A stretch of 64,000 nucleotides of DNA, taken from the NCBI GenBank assembly GCA_033675265.1, contig JAUJYZ010000142.1, positions 134,001 to 198,000 of the forward strand. Direction: 5' to 3'. Below are positions 36,606-46,888 of this stretch, in pieces (within the stretch, counting starts at the first letter, position 1; each line of letters starts with the position of its first letter). This stretch comes from Actinostola sp. cb2023. Lineage: Eukaryota; Cnidaria; Anthozoa; Actiniaria; Actinostolidae. The translations under genes and the position numbers were made by a program. Under the pieces are notes generated by a model, which saw only the letters and a list, made by a program, of their open reading frames with translations, was not told where the DNA came from and did not search any database.

Positions 36606-38311
36606 TGGAACCCATCCACAAGTAGAGTAATCTGGCCCCACAAACTGATAGTCAAACCTTGAATTGAAATTGGTCAAGCCTATGCAGTACTTAATGAACA
36701 AGAAGAAAAGAAGTAAAGATACAAAAGAAAGCTAGAGAACAAGAATCCTGACTAAAGATAACAAGACGAGACAAATCGAGTTATGAAGTTCAAGACGATA
36801 TAATAAAAAGTACAAAGAAACAAAGAAACAAGATAAGCTGTTTTAAAAGATTCAAGGAGTGGACCGCAAGGTGACCACTTCCATGTACTAAGGACACTGA
36901 TTCAAGCTAAGTACAATGTACATGTATCAGTCGGTACTCAAGGCAAACAAAATAACCAAAGACGCATTTGAACATTGAACGTTGCATTAAGACAAGACGC
37001 TCAATGAGCGTACACTCGGGCATTATGACAAGGACAATGACAGTTGCGTGACGAGGGAGACTATGTATTGGTGAGCATAGATAAAAATATCCGAATCGTC
37101 CTTATGTCTTATTCAATACGTTGTGGGGAAGTCCAGTTGAGTTTGCATATTCATTTTTAGATGGTGCTGATAACCTCTTTGGTTTGTTCGTTCAGCAGTC
37201 AGCAAGCAATGCATGTGAGCGATACGGACCAGGCGACCTCATCTACTAAAACAAAATGCATAGACTACGAGTTCGAACTACTGGAAAATCGAATTGGTCG
37301 CTCTCTAGCTTTGGACATGTATAAAGAATGTCGAGGCAGACGCAGAAGTAAGTCGATCAAATAAAAGGACTTATAATTCATTCCCGAATTTCGTATTGTT
37401 TAAACATCCACACGATTCAGATTATGATGTGACAAAGCTAGCTGCTGTCTCTTTGCCTATATACTCGATCGGACATTATGACAATGACAGTTGCGTGACG
37501 AAGGAGACGGCTATGTGTCGGTGTGTTTTACGAGTTACTGAAAACAACTCGACTGGCTCAACTGTTTGCATGACTTCTGTACATATAGCTTTCTGTCAAT
37601 AGATGTAGTTACATCGCTGGTCGTGAGTTTAATTATAAATACTCAAGGACATAACTGTACACATACTATTACAATTAGCAACAAACATGGCATAGCGAGG
37701 TCATGATAGTTTTTGAGTTCATTTCATTTGCTTTTCAGTTCATTTTTTTATGAGTTCGAGTTCGTGGAACGACGTCGTAGAACGGCCCTTTCGAAGACGC
37801 TCGAGGAAGATTTAGAGTATGCGTGCGTATCTGGTCGTACTTAGGCGTATGCGTTTGGATGGCTTGCGTCATTTCTCTCACTACACAAGATGACTTCTTC
37901 TCTCTCGATCCAGCACAAGCTTCTAGTCCTTCTACCACTTCTAGTCGTCGAACGATGAACTAGAATCCTGACCTTTTAATAGCTTGAAGATCTAAAGCTG
38001 CTTTCAAAACTAAGATTCATGATCAAATCTACTGGAGTCCTGTGGCGTTGATGATGGCATATTTGCTTTGATGAAGTTTTGAAGTACGATTTTTACGATT
38101 CCTTTTTCTTCTGAATGTTTCAAACGTGGAATAAAATAAACTTCAATCATTATATTTCTCAGAAATGTGTTTCATTTTATTGTCGGATACCTTTTAAACG
38201 GGTTTTTTAAACCACGGCGTGACGCAGCAAGCACAGCGACATTATCTGCTGGGTAATCTTGAAACTCGATACGATCACATACTTCGCATATTGTGTACCG
38301 ATACATTCTGT
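36606..38311. other. Intronic stretch, no gene recognised
   Basis: Purine-rich AAGA-type sequence at 36680-36860. A block GACATTATGACAATGACAGT...GCGTGACGA(A/G)GGAGAC occurs twice (about 37020-37060 and 37470-37505), perhaps ends of an old repeat. A 67-codon frame at 37161-37364 was not recognised. Confidence 0.4.
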
Positions 38312-39096
38312 GTACAGCCGTCTCCTCTGGGTCAAAAAGTTCCCCGAGTGAGACGTCTGAACTCCGAAGTCGATAATCGTGTCCAGTGACGTCATCTAAT
38401 TTATGTAAATGTTAGAATGTCAACACTTGAGGCTTGACTTAGAAATAAAGACAGATCGGTATTAGGACAAAGTTATGTTTGTAAATATTGTTGATAGCTA
38501 GTACACAGTGAAACACCTTAGACTATACGAAAATTATCGAAATTTAAAATAATAGTCAAGACAAAATCGTATCAGTCGTACTGACGTATCCCCAAAATCT
38601 ATGTTCAAATATCAACGCCAAACTGAAAGACAATCAGTATGCGAAGGACTAGTAGACTCCGTAGAAGAAGCGGGAAAGAAAGACACCTTTATAGCAGCCC
38701 TTCGTCTTCAGTTGGTAGTACAAGTACATGTAGTTTCTAAAGGGATAGTTCGCTCAGTTCGCTGCAGGCGTGGAGCCATTTCAAAGATAAACGACTTTCC
38801 GTAGCCAGTCGGAAGGTCAACATAGACATTCTTCCTGTTAATAAATTCATTTCTTGCTGTGGATTCAGCCTTGGCCTGTTATTCCAACCAAGAGACTTAC
38901 GTTTCGAATGGCGGTTTGGAAATAACAGACCCGCCATCTTGAAAAACCCAACGAATTTGTATAAATTATCGTGTGAGCCAATCAGAACACACTACCCGGA
39001 TCCGGCGTAGTGTGACGTCACTGGACACGATTATCGACTTCGGAGTTCAGACGTCGTACTCGGGGAAATTTTTGACCCAGAGGAGACGGCTGATAT
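38312..39096. mobile_element. Inverted-repeat element with CAGCCGTCTCCTCTGGGTC ends
   Basis: About 785 bp. Arms of roughly 80 bp (38312-38396 and 39011-39096) pair CAGCCGTCTCCTCTGGGTCA with its complement and include GACACGATTATCGACTTCGG. Between them lies a helicase-like coding fragment on the minus strand. It is probably a deletion derivative of a larger element that carried the helicase. Confidence 0.7.
38708..38875 (-). pseudogene. RecQ/DEAD-type helicase fragment with Walker A motif
   Basis: The minus strand after a possible acceptor (AATAACAG) reads AKAESTARNEFINRKNVYV then DLPTGYGKSFIFEMAPRL, ending at a stop at 38708. V(D/N)LPTGYGKS is the ATP-binding loop typical of RecQ-like helicases found in metazoan repeats. 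Only motif I is present. The sequence after APRLQRT is low-similarity. No partner helicase domain lies nearby. Confidence 0.65.
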
Positions 39097-39440
39097 TCAT
39101 GCTATGTACTACGAAGAAAAAATAATATTAAAAATAAAAAAGAAAGCGCATTTTATAACTCGGGCTTCGTCCGGAAGTGCCCGAGTAATTAGATATTGAT
39201 AAGTGTTATTTAATTAGTCAATTTTTTTTTTTAAATGTTAATTAAGAATCGTACTTGTGGTGATATTGGGGTTGTACAAAGGGATGTGCAGACCTGGGGT
39301 AAGCAAGGGAGGCCTGACAGGGTTATCACTAATAGATCCCTAGTAGCATAGCCAATCAGATTTCAGGATATGTGATAGACCATTACATAACATGTAGTTT
39401 GTTGATACTAAAGTCTGTTAGGGATACAACTGTCACTCAC
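39097..39440. other. Intron 2 sequence next to exon 2, nothing recognised
   Basis: AT-rich; a short inverted GGGCTTCGTCCGGAAGTGCCC lies at 39160-39185. No gene. Confidence 0.4.
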
Positions 39441-39656
39441 CCTGGTATCCTTTGATATCACACCACAAGTCATCTGTTTTCCTTTTTGCCAGAGTTCATG
39501 GATTTGTCCCCTGAGACCACAGAATGAAATCTTTTTGGGAATGTAGACACACTTGCCCACCAAAGCCTTAGATAACCTCCACATATCATTCCTGCTGATG
39601 TACTGATCTTTGATAAGCACTTCAACCAAGTCGACATCAACATTGTTGTGGTCCAC
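39441..39656 (-). CDS. DEPDC5: DEPDC5 exon 2
   Basis: 72 codons, phase 0 at both ends: acceptor TTGAAG|GTGGAC, donor ACCAGG|GTGAGT. The product contains VDVDLVEVLIKDQYI, SRNDMWRLSKALVGKCVYI, KKISFCGLRGQIHELW and TCGVISKDTR, which match the region just after the DEPDC5 N-terminus, where a DLVE..FKDQY..R..MWRL pattern is conserved. Exon 1 ends in DVIVKK and this exon begins VDHNNVDVDLVE, joining without a gap relative to the family. Introns on both sides are filled with MITEs. Confidence 0.9.
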
Positions 39657-39756
39657 CTTCAATTAAAATTGTGCCATATATAGTTCAAAACATGGAAAGT
39701 CTACATGACTGTGTAGCTACATTGTATAACCTATTGTTTATTAGGAACTTCAATTC

Positions 39757-40013
39757 AAAGTGTTTGAAGGGAAAAACAGATTCCTTGCATGCCTAATGTA
39801 ATTGTACGTACAATATTTTTAATGTATTTCATTGCCTAGCTTTAATTTAATTAAAAAAATGCATTACTTTAAATGAAAATATTAAATGATTGGGTAACTA
39901 AGGAGATAATGGAAATCTCAATTGTTTGTTTATAATCATCAAAACCACAACTTCACATCTAGATTGAAAAAAAACTACCTTAGGGATGCAAGGAATCTGT
40001 TCTTCAAACACTG
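39757..40013. mobile_element. MITE with CAGTGTTTGAAG ends
   Basis: About 257 bp, with CAAAGTGTTTGAAGGGAAAA at the left and the complement of CAGTGTTTGAAGAACAGATT at the right, both followed inwards by CCTTGCAT. Non-coding, AT-rich centre. Confidence 0.7.
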
Positions 40014-40385
40014 TATTTATTCAGTTTTTCTCTGATGTTGTGCTCATGGCCTGAGTAGAACTTTTACTTTATGTGTTGATGAACGACTAAGAACCATTGA
40101 TATTTGTTGTTGATGCGAATTAGATGCAGACTTGTTTGCGTCAAGACTCTTCAGGTTCTTATGGCTACGTAGTTTTCAGGGATGCCGTGTGCACTAGCTA
40201 GGCGTGAGATGCATGGTTACTGACATTGCCTAGCTAACATTGCCAGGCAAACCAACAGTTTGAGCAGCACTCACAAACAATTTCCTGATGGCATTCTTTC
40301 CTAAAGGGTGTGCTGGTATTTGGTAAGAATGTACATGTTGTGGCCTTTACATAAATTTTCAGTAAAATACAGTAAATGAATATAC
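40014..40385. other. Intron 1 sequence, nothing recognised
   Basis: No gene or clear repeat. Short CTAGCTAGGC/GCCTAGCTAA echoes at 40190-40240. Confidence 0.35.
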
Positions 40386-40451
40386 ATACATGTACATTTC
40401 ACATGTGCATACCGTCTTGTCTTCATTTTTCCTCATTTCGGTCGATTTTCC

Positions 40452-40504
<53 letters not shown>

Positions 40505-40545
40505 GGAAAATGAAGACAAGACGGTATGTACATGTATGTGAAATA
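40386..40545. mobile_element. Hairpin around an (ATT)n tract
   Basis: GTACCGTCTTGTCTTCATTT-type arms: 40386-40432 and 40504-40545 are inverted copies including CATACATGTACAT and AAAATGAAGACAAGACGGTA. Between them lies about 50 bp of ATT repeats. Confidence 0.75.
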
Positions 40546-40772
40546 AACTTTATTTAGAAGCTACAAATGTACCATTCATTTACTGTACAAACATGTTACT
40601 TTAATATATAATTATTGATGAAATATCTATATAATTTTCTCTTCTTCGAAAAATTGATATCTTCACACCTGAAGATATTACATGTTATCTTCACAATGTG
40701 AAGATATCATATCGTAAAGTAAAAATATTATTTCAAAACAAAAAAATGTTTCATCGGATAATTATATATTAA

Positions 40773-41784
40773 CCCATTCGCTCCTGAGCTATTTTGAGTT
40801 TTTTAACGATTTTCTGGACCTAATCACGCCATAGGAAATTTCGATTCCATATAAGGGGTTTCCATGGAAATCTTGACAGTTCTGAAAGCCCACGGGCTCA
40901 GGTTCTGACGTAATCTTTCTCTTGTCATGGATCTCCACGAGGGCCAGCAGTTCGTAGCTGCTAGGAGCGGCTTATTTTGCATGTTTAGAGTGTTTATAGC
41001 CATTATTCACTACAGAAGCCCCCAGCTGGACAGCATCATTAAGCTTGACTGGTGTGGTAGAGACCGTTCTGCTGAAAGAACCCAGCAGCGAGAAACGATT
41101 TTCACGAAGACATGTCGGCTCTGCCATTACGAAATTCAAAATGGCGGACTCAACTGTGAAATCGTCTCTCTGATTGTTCTGTGGTGAATTGCAGGACCTA
41201 CAAAGGCATTTTTGGCGACTTTGGACTTGTAAAGAATGCAACCGGTGCCATATTTTGCCTGTAGGACCGAGTGGCTCGACACTCTATAAACTCTAAAAAA
41301 AGGAAATGCGGGATGCTTTCTGTCGAAAATTCCCGGATGTTCCCGGCATCCTTTTCGGGCGTGCAGAAGGAAAACACGTGTTAGCGAAACTAGTGGTCCT
41401 AAGGAAATGGCTATTGTTGGGCGAGTTAAGGAAGAGAGAGGGGAAAATTCATGACTATATCAAGAAGAGAGATGGAAGTTTGCCGAGAAAGTGGCGTTTT
41501 GTTTCGCAAGGATGTATTTTGGAAGAAAATCCAAGTCAAATGTCGTTCATTTTCGAGGTGTAAAATTGCGTCAAAAACACGCATTTTTGATTTTTATGGA
41601 AAACAAATTGAACTAATGCCCAGAACCTGTAAGTCAGTTTACTTGAGGTTAAAATTTGAAGAGTTATCAAGTTCTCACTAATAACTGGCCATGAGATTGA
41701 TGTTATGAAAATTCAGAAAGTTATAATTTTTCGAAGCAGTATCGATGTTTACGGCCGGTTTCGGCCGGTGTAGGAGTCAATGGG
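40773..41784. mobile_element. piggyBac-like non-autonomous element, 1 kb
   Basis: Ends CCCATTCGCTCCTGAGC and, inverted, CCCATTGACTCCTACACCGG, flanked by TTAA on both sides (40769-40772, 41785-41788). CCC-starting ends with TTAA duplication are the hallmark of piggyBac elements. Internal frames such as 41306-41563 (KFPDVPGILFGRAEGKHVLA) show no transposase motif. It contains an AAAATGGCGGAC site near 41144. Confidence 0.82.
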
Positions 41785-41788
41785 TTAA

Positions 41789-42292
41789 ATAAAAAATATT
41801 TTTTTCACTGACTTGACATTTTCCTACCAAAAACTATTTAAAACAATAAGTCTACCTAAGACGGTTATACATGCCAAATTTTATTTGAAACTGAGCTTGA
41901 TTGAAAGACTTAGGGGGGAGGGTGTTTGTTATAGACCTCAAAAGCCCAATTTTACATATAGGTCAAAAAGTCAAAGTTGAGGGAGTGGTCATTGTGAAAT
42001 TTAGACAGCAGAGAAGAATAGTTGTTGTGGATATTAGTCAGACCAATGGTCACATTCATCCTATGGTGATCCAGGGGGGATTGATGCTTGTCACGTGACT
42101 AACCCTAGCCCCTAAGCCAGCCTTCAGTCAAATCTAACCCTAGCTTCCAGAACTAACCCAAGGCAAAAAAAATAACCCTAAGCCTGAATCGTTACCCTAA
42201 CCCTAGTTTTGAGTTAACCCCATGCAACCCTAACTTCTTCCCGGTGGTGACAAAAGTCCTGGTCACGTGACCTCATATTTTTTTTGTTTAAA
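41789..42292. other. Non-coding, CCCTAA-rich patch
   Basis: At 42103-42225 variants of AACCCTAA and TAACCC recur in a degenerate form resembling telomere repeats. GGTCACGTGAC and TCACGTGAC occur at both sides. No gene. Confidence 0.5.
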
Positions 42293-42439
42293 CAGAATAT
42301 TACATGGTTGCTTGGAGATACAAATTTTATGTTCTCGTGTTGAATATCTCTCACTTGTCCGCTGAGCTCACTCGTGAGAGAATTATCAACACTAGAAGAT
42401 AAAATTTGTATCTCTATGTGCCCATGTAATATCCTCTAT
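42293..42439. mobile_element. Small MITE with GAATATTACATGG ends
   Basis: 147 bp; GAATATTACATGG at the left and the complement CCATGTAATATCC at the right, then inner arms GAGATACAAATTTTA and TAAAATTTGTATCTC. Flanked by TATA-rich sequence. Between it and 42741 lies a short CCTGTGG...CCACAGGCAGCCCA piece of the element A family (42500-42550). Confidence 0.65.
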
Positions 42440-42740
42440 ATAATATACGTAAAGGTCACATACATTCTTACCAAATACCCAGCACAGATTTATAGATTTA
42501 TAGCCTGGGTTTCCTGTGGCGATTTCTAATGAAACCACAGGCAGCCCAATCTCTTTATCTGACAATATTTATCGTATCAACACAAGCCATAAATAGATGG
42601 AAATTTATAGTTGCAAAAATATGAATTATTTGAAATAAAAACACGAAATACATTTGTATGACATTTCATGTGTCTGCTGCAGTTGTTATTTTTACGATTA
42701 AGGCCTTATTTGAAATTTTTTTAATAATTTTTTTAATTTA

Positions 42741-43170
42741 ATAATTATAATAACTGTTTTATTGTCTTAAACTGATCAAGGTTTTCATCATGTGCCTGAT
42801 TGTAATTTACACTTTTACAGCATCAAGTTTTATCAAGAAACTAGAGTGTTCGTAGCGGCGCCGTCAAATGAAATTTTAGCTGTGAATGAGGTTTGACACA
42901 ATCGTTTCTCACCTTAAATCGACCTTAGCTTCCCTTGTTTATACGCATAACATAATACTGATACTACTGCATTGTAGAAACTCCTTTTTTCTGTGGAATA
43001 ACCTTGAATTTTCCTTGAAAAATCGAAGAACATTCCTGCATTCGCATTGTACTTGAAGCCACATACCAAAAAAATGTCATTTTCGCTGTCAATCATATCC
43101 TGTGAGCCAATCGCGCGCGGTAATTTTGAGACGTCAATACCACAAAATATTGACGTCTCAAAATAAAACA
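42741..43170. mobile_element. Repeat family C, internally deleted copy
   Basis: 42741-42950 matches 3796-4005 and 42950-43170 matches about 5185-5400, joined directly so that about 1.2 kb is absent. It ends with the same inverted GACGTCAATA pair. It lies about 360 bp upstream of the YqaJ exon. Confidence 0.75.
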
Positions 43171-43530
43171 AAGTGACTTGAAAATCGTGATACAAAGCCA
43201 TGTTCGTAAAATCGTAAATTCGCTGACCATTTCGGTAGCAAGATGAAACTCAGAGTAAATTTTATTGCATTTTCTGAAGTGCAGAGACCGGCAGAATTGT
43301 AGAAATATCAGTTAAGAATTGTATTTCTCATTTATTTTGTTTATTTTGTAAACAAATAATATAATTGATACTCGCATCGCCGCACTGTTTTGCTTGGGTG
43401 GCATGGCAAAGAAAACCTTGTACTGAATTATTTATGTCACTGTTTGAAAACCTTTTTCTATTTGATATACATAATTCCTATCACTAAGGAATAATATATT
43501 TATTCTAAACTTTATCAACATATAATTTCA

Positions 43531-44832
43531 GTGCTGGTGGACATTGCAATCATATGTTTGCATTGCTGTATCTACTTATTCACTGGGCTATGCTTGGAGT
43601 TACTGATATTGCAGCAGATAAGACCTGCACTAGTCTTCCACAGCAGTGGCACAAACCACGCACACAGACCATAGAGGCAGACCCTATCATGAAATGCGTG
43701 TTTGCCCAGGCAAGCAAGGACAAGGACGGGGGAAGGAAGCGCAAACCTGTACATTGTAAACTTTATAATGCTGCAAAGAAAGTCAGGCTGAGTAACAATG
43801 AAATTATGAGCACATGTGCTTCCATGTCCCAGGAACAGAAAGTACCACCTTTTTCGTACCTGCTTAGCGACCAAGAAAATGCTCAGCATATCAATACTGT
43901 AATTGGGAATGTCCCCCTTGGTGGCTATTTAGGCTACCAGCTCCAAGATGAGAAAAAGAAAAAGTCTGTGTTCTCTGTGACTAAAGACAAGGAGGCATTA
44001 TTACCAGACATGCAGCTAAACAGGGTTGAACCCTTTCCTGACATTCCACTAGTTGATGATGGAGCCACCTTTGACTTAACTACATTCACCGACAGTCCTG
44101 CAACAAGAGCTGTCCTAGAAAAGGTTACTGTTTCTGCTGCTGAGGCAAGAAAATTGCACAACAGTACAGTGCAGCAAGCATTAAGTGCAGAATGGCACAG
44201 GCAGAGAAGACTCAGACTTACGGCATCAAATTTTGGACGAGTTCTAGCAAGAAAGCGGTTACCATCTGACTCATTTATGAATAGCCTATTTGTATCAAAG
44301 GATTTGTCAAATGTTCAATCTGTGAACCATGGAAAACAAAATGAATCCCTTGCTCGGACAATATATTGCCATAAAATGCAAAAGAAAGAGCATCGTCTGT
44401 TTACGGTGTATGAGTGGTCTGGTTGTTAATCCCTTACATCCCTTCCTGGCAGCCACACCAGATGGAAAGGTCTTTGATCCTACAGAGAGAAACAGTTTTG
44501 GGCTTATCGAGATCAAGTGCCCATACACCTGGCGTAATATGACCCTGCTTGAGGCCTGTCAGGATGACAAGTTCCATTGTCACATGGTAAATGATGAAAT
44601 ACACCTGAAGCGAGACCACACTAATGGATATTATGCACAAGTGCAGGGGCAGCTTGCACTGTCAGGACTAAACTGGTGCGATTTTGTTGTTTATTTGACG
44701 GGGTCAAGGAACATGAATGTACAAAGGGTGTATTTTGACTCCCACTACTGGAGGGAAACCCTTTTTCCAAAAATGAGGGATTTCTATGTTCAACACTGTC
44801 TCAAGTACTTTGCTGATCAAATGTGTGTGTAG
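43531..44832 (+). pseudogene. SWIM zinc finger-YqaJ nuclease gene of a DNA transposon, frameshifted
   Basis: After an acceptor (ATAATTTCAG) at 43530 the frame reads AGHCNHMFALLYLLIHW, the C-H half of a SWIM finger, then TCTSLPQQWHKPRTQ as in SWIM-YqaJ proteins. The YqaJ core follows: RLRLTASNFGRVLARK, HGKQNESLAR, HPFLAATPDGKVFD, GLIEIKCPYTW and YYAQVQGQLALSG, holding the D, E-x-K and Q...Q positions of this PD-(D/E)XK nuclease. The first frame stops at 44429. The second frame (from 44329, one base out of phase) carries on to 44832, so one small indel near 44410 breaks the gene. The 5' exon with the first SWIM cysteines was not found. Confidence 0.85.
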
Positions 44833-44846
44833 GTATTTTAATTTAA

Positions 44847-45180
44847 CAAATTGCAGATGGTTTTGAGTTGTCTGTATATACTCTTATTGACACACACTTG
44901 ACGTCATAAAATGTTCAAAACTCAAGTGGAATCACGAGCGTAGCGAGTCAAGTGTGTGTCAGTAAGAGTACAGACAACTCAAAAACATCTGCAATTTGTG
45001 TTTTACAATAACAAAGTAAAAAAAAACATCCAAAAACAAGGAATAAGTTTGAAAGAAAAACTGTTTCAAGCGTGCGCTGGCTCCGTCTGCGAGCGATTCG
45101 TCATACAGTGTGTCTGTACTCTTATTGACAACAGCTGAGAGCCAATCAGATTGCGAGATTATGCTCTGTTATTGTAAAAT
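44847..45180. repeat. Nested hairpins between the two transposon genes
   Basis: AAATTGCAGATG...GTTGTCTGTATATACTCTTA at 44847-44905 pairs with 44945-44997. An outer pair TTTTACAATAACA/TGTTATTGTAAAA lies at 45001 and 45163-45178. CTGTACTCTTATTGACA appears again at 45114, so two related elements overlap. Non-coding. Confidence 0.7.
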
Positions 45181-45670
45181 ACAGTATTTCAGTTGCCATG
45201 CAATATGTACCTTGTACAAAGTGGTGTGGAAATTATTTTAGTGAAGTGAACTGCATACAATACAAGGTGGTTTTTGCAACATTTTTACCTAAATAAAAAT
45301 TATAATCAACCCAAATGATCTGTATATTTATCAACTTTTCTAAATCAATAATCAATATACATCTACAATGTATATATTCAATGTATAATAATTTTCACTG
45401 TCAATATCACAAGTTCATGCAGATTAGATCTGAATTTCTTCAATCTATTTTAGATACAAACTTTTTTTTTCATATGTTTAGTTATACAAATTTATTTTAC
45501 TAGTACATAATTGCAATGAAATATCAGAATTTACATAGAATAAGTGGTATCCTTATTAGTCAAGTTGTTGATTCATATGGTGGTGTATAGAATTACTGAA
45601 CAATATAAGACCATTATTATTATTATTAATTATCTCGATCTTCAAACCATACATATAGGTACATATATAA

Positions 45671-45673
45671 TAT

Positions 45674-45706
<33 letters not shown>

Positions 45707-45805
45707 GGCGCATTTTGATTGGCTCCTGTAACTCCCGGCTCCTGTAATTTATTTGTTTATTAAAGCGCCATTTTTTATCCAACTGATTTGGTAAACACTA
45801 AAACA
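45671..45805. mobile_element. Hairpin MITE with TTTACCAAATCAGT ends
   Basis: TTTAGTATTTACCAAATCAG at the left and the complement of TTTAGTGTTTACCAAATCAG at the right, with inner GGCTCCTGTAACTCCCGGCTCC. About 135 bp. A related end lies at 14776-14800. Confidence 0.7.
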
Positions 45806-45933
45806 ATAATTATTATCCCCCTCAGTGTTGGTGAGTAGCTCGGTAAATATCCACCACTACTCACCTCCACTTCAGGGAATACTGTCATGTAATTGTTCAA
45901 TACAATACAATATTATTTTATTGGTACCTTGAT

Positions 45934-46013
45934 TAGTCTCCTACGCAGCCATCTTTAGTTCTGTCACGCAGAGCGTTGCGTGACGGAACTAAAGACGGCT
46001 GCGTAGGAGACTA
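45934..46013. mobile_element. 80-bp hairpin MITE with 9-bp target duplication
   Basis: TAGTCTCCTACGCAGCC...and the complementary GGCTGCGTAGGAGACTA form arms of about 36 bp around GCAGAGCG. It is flanked by TACCTTGAT on both sides (45925-45933, 46014-46022). The opposite arm of the fold-back has a single TACCTTGAT-type site (complement near 46605-46613). A 9-bp duplication is typical of Mutator-like elements. Confidence 0.9.
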
Positions 46014-46227
46014 TACCTTGATATAATCTATTGTATACATCGGTGTAAATCAAATAAATGTGAGAAATAATAGTAATAACAACATATATAATGAATCATA
46101 ATATGCAATATATGATCCATTATCTATGATTCATTATATAATATCCAATAGTTGTTTGTAGGTCGTGTTGTAATTCATAATAAGTAAATGCTTGTTTCAT
46201 CGACCTTGAGTTTATTTTTGAAATATA

Positions 46228-46264
46228 AACCGAGCTTTCGAGCTACGCGCTCATCTTCAGGGTT
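46228..46264 (-). ncRNA. Hammerhead-ribozyme-like motif (minus copy)
   Basis: On the minus strand: AACC, CTGAAGA, T, GAGC-GCGTA-GCTC stem, GAAA, GCTC, GGTT. Stem I AACC/GGTT has 4 pairs; stem III would be the self-complementary AGCT, allowing a dimeric fold, with cleavage expected after GCTC. One unpaired U before stem II departs from the canonical core. It is identical to the plus copy at 46442-46478 and in inverted orientation to it. Confidence 0.55.
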
Positions 46265-46441
46265 ACAATGTGTATGTAAGCGTCATTACAACGTTGGAAA
46301 AACTAACGGGATGCGTGAGCAAACACAAAGCGTGCGAGGAAGAATCAAACAAAAGAAGAAAGAACCACGTAAGTTACGGTGCGCGAGCAAACATATGACA
46401 AGAACAGACAGGAAAAATAATGACGCTTACATACACATTGT

Positions 46442-46478
46442 AACCCTGAAGATGAGCGCGTAGCTCGAAAGCTCGGTT
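46442..46478 (+). ncRNA. Hammerhead-ribozyme-like motif (plus copy)
   Basis: AACC 46442-46445, CTGAAGA 46446-46452, stem II 454-457 with 463-466, GAAA 467-470, AGCT within 470-473, and GGTT 475-478. All strands of a small dimer-type hammerhead are present apart from one extra U at 46453. Related motifs occur at 15121 and, in another version, at 2384. Confidence 0.55.
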
Positions 46479-46888
46479 TATATTTCAAAAATAAACTCAA
46501 GGTCGATGAAACAAGCATTTACTTATTATTATATAATGTTATTATTGTTATCGACTATTATTTTTCACATTTATTGGATTTACACTGATGTATACAATAG
46601 ATTATATCAAGGTACCAATAAAATAATATTATATTGTATTGTAATATCTGGCATGGCCCATATGACAGGGGAATGGAAAGTTTTACAGTGGGAAACTGTG
46701 AACATGCACCCCCAGAATGCCTGGAATGCTTATTGTTTTCTGACCAATCAAAATGTTCCATGCTCCCCAAAACATTATTCAGTTTCAATGGCTTGTGGTG
46801 AGCAGATCATGACAATCGCTTGCTTTTTGCAGATGCTAATACATTGTCCAGTAAATTTTCATGCACATTATTTTATTACTGCACTTCT

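Larger units (their letters stand above)
45898..46640. mobile_element. Fold-back pair carrying two hammerhead-like motifs
   Basis: Left arm 45898-46264 and right arm 46428-46640 are inverted copies (ACAATACAATA...TTTTATTGGTACCTTGATAT outermost; CATTGTAACCCTGAAGATGA innermost). The left arm has an extra 80-bp MITE. The 160-bp spacer has AACAAAAGAAGAAAG-type sequence. The arms resemble two head-to-head copies of the 3' part of a retroelement with hammerhead-like motifs. Confidence 0.75.

Noticed and set aside
42103..42225. Internal telomere
   Set aside because: AACCCTAA variants are irregular and mixed with other sequence; not a tandem telomere array.
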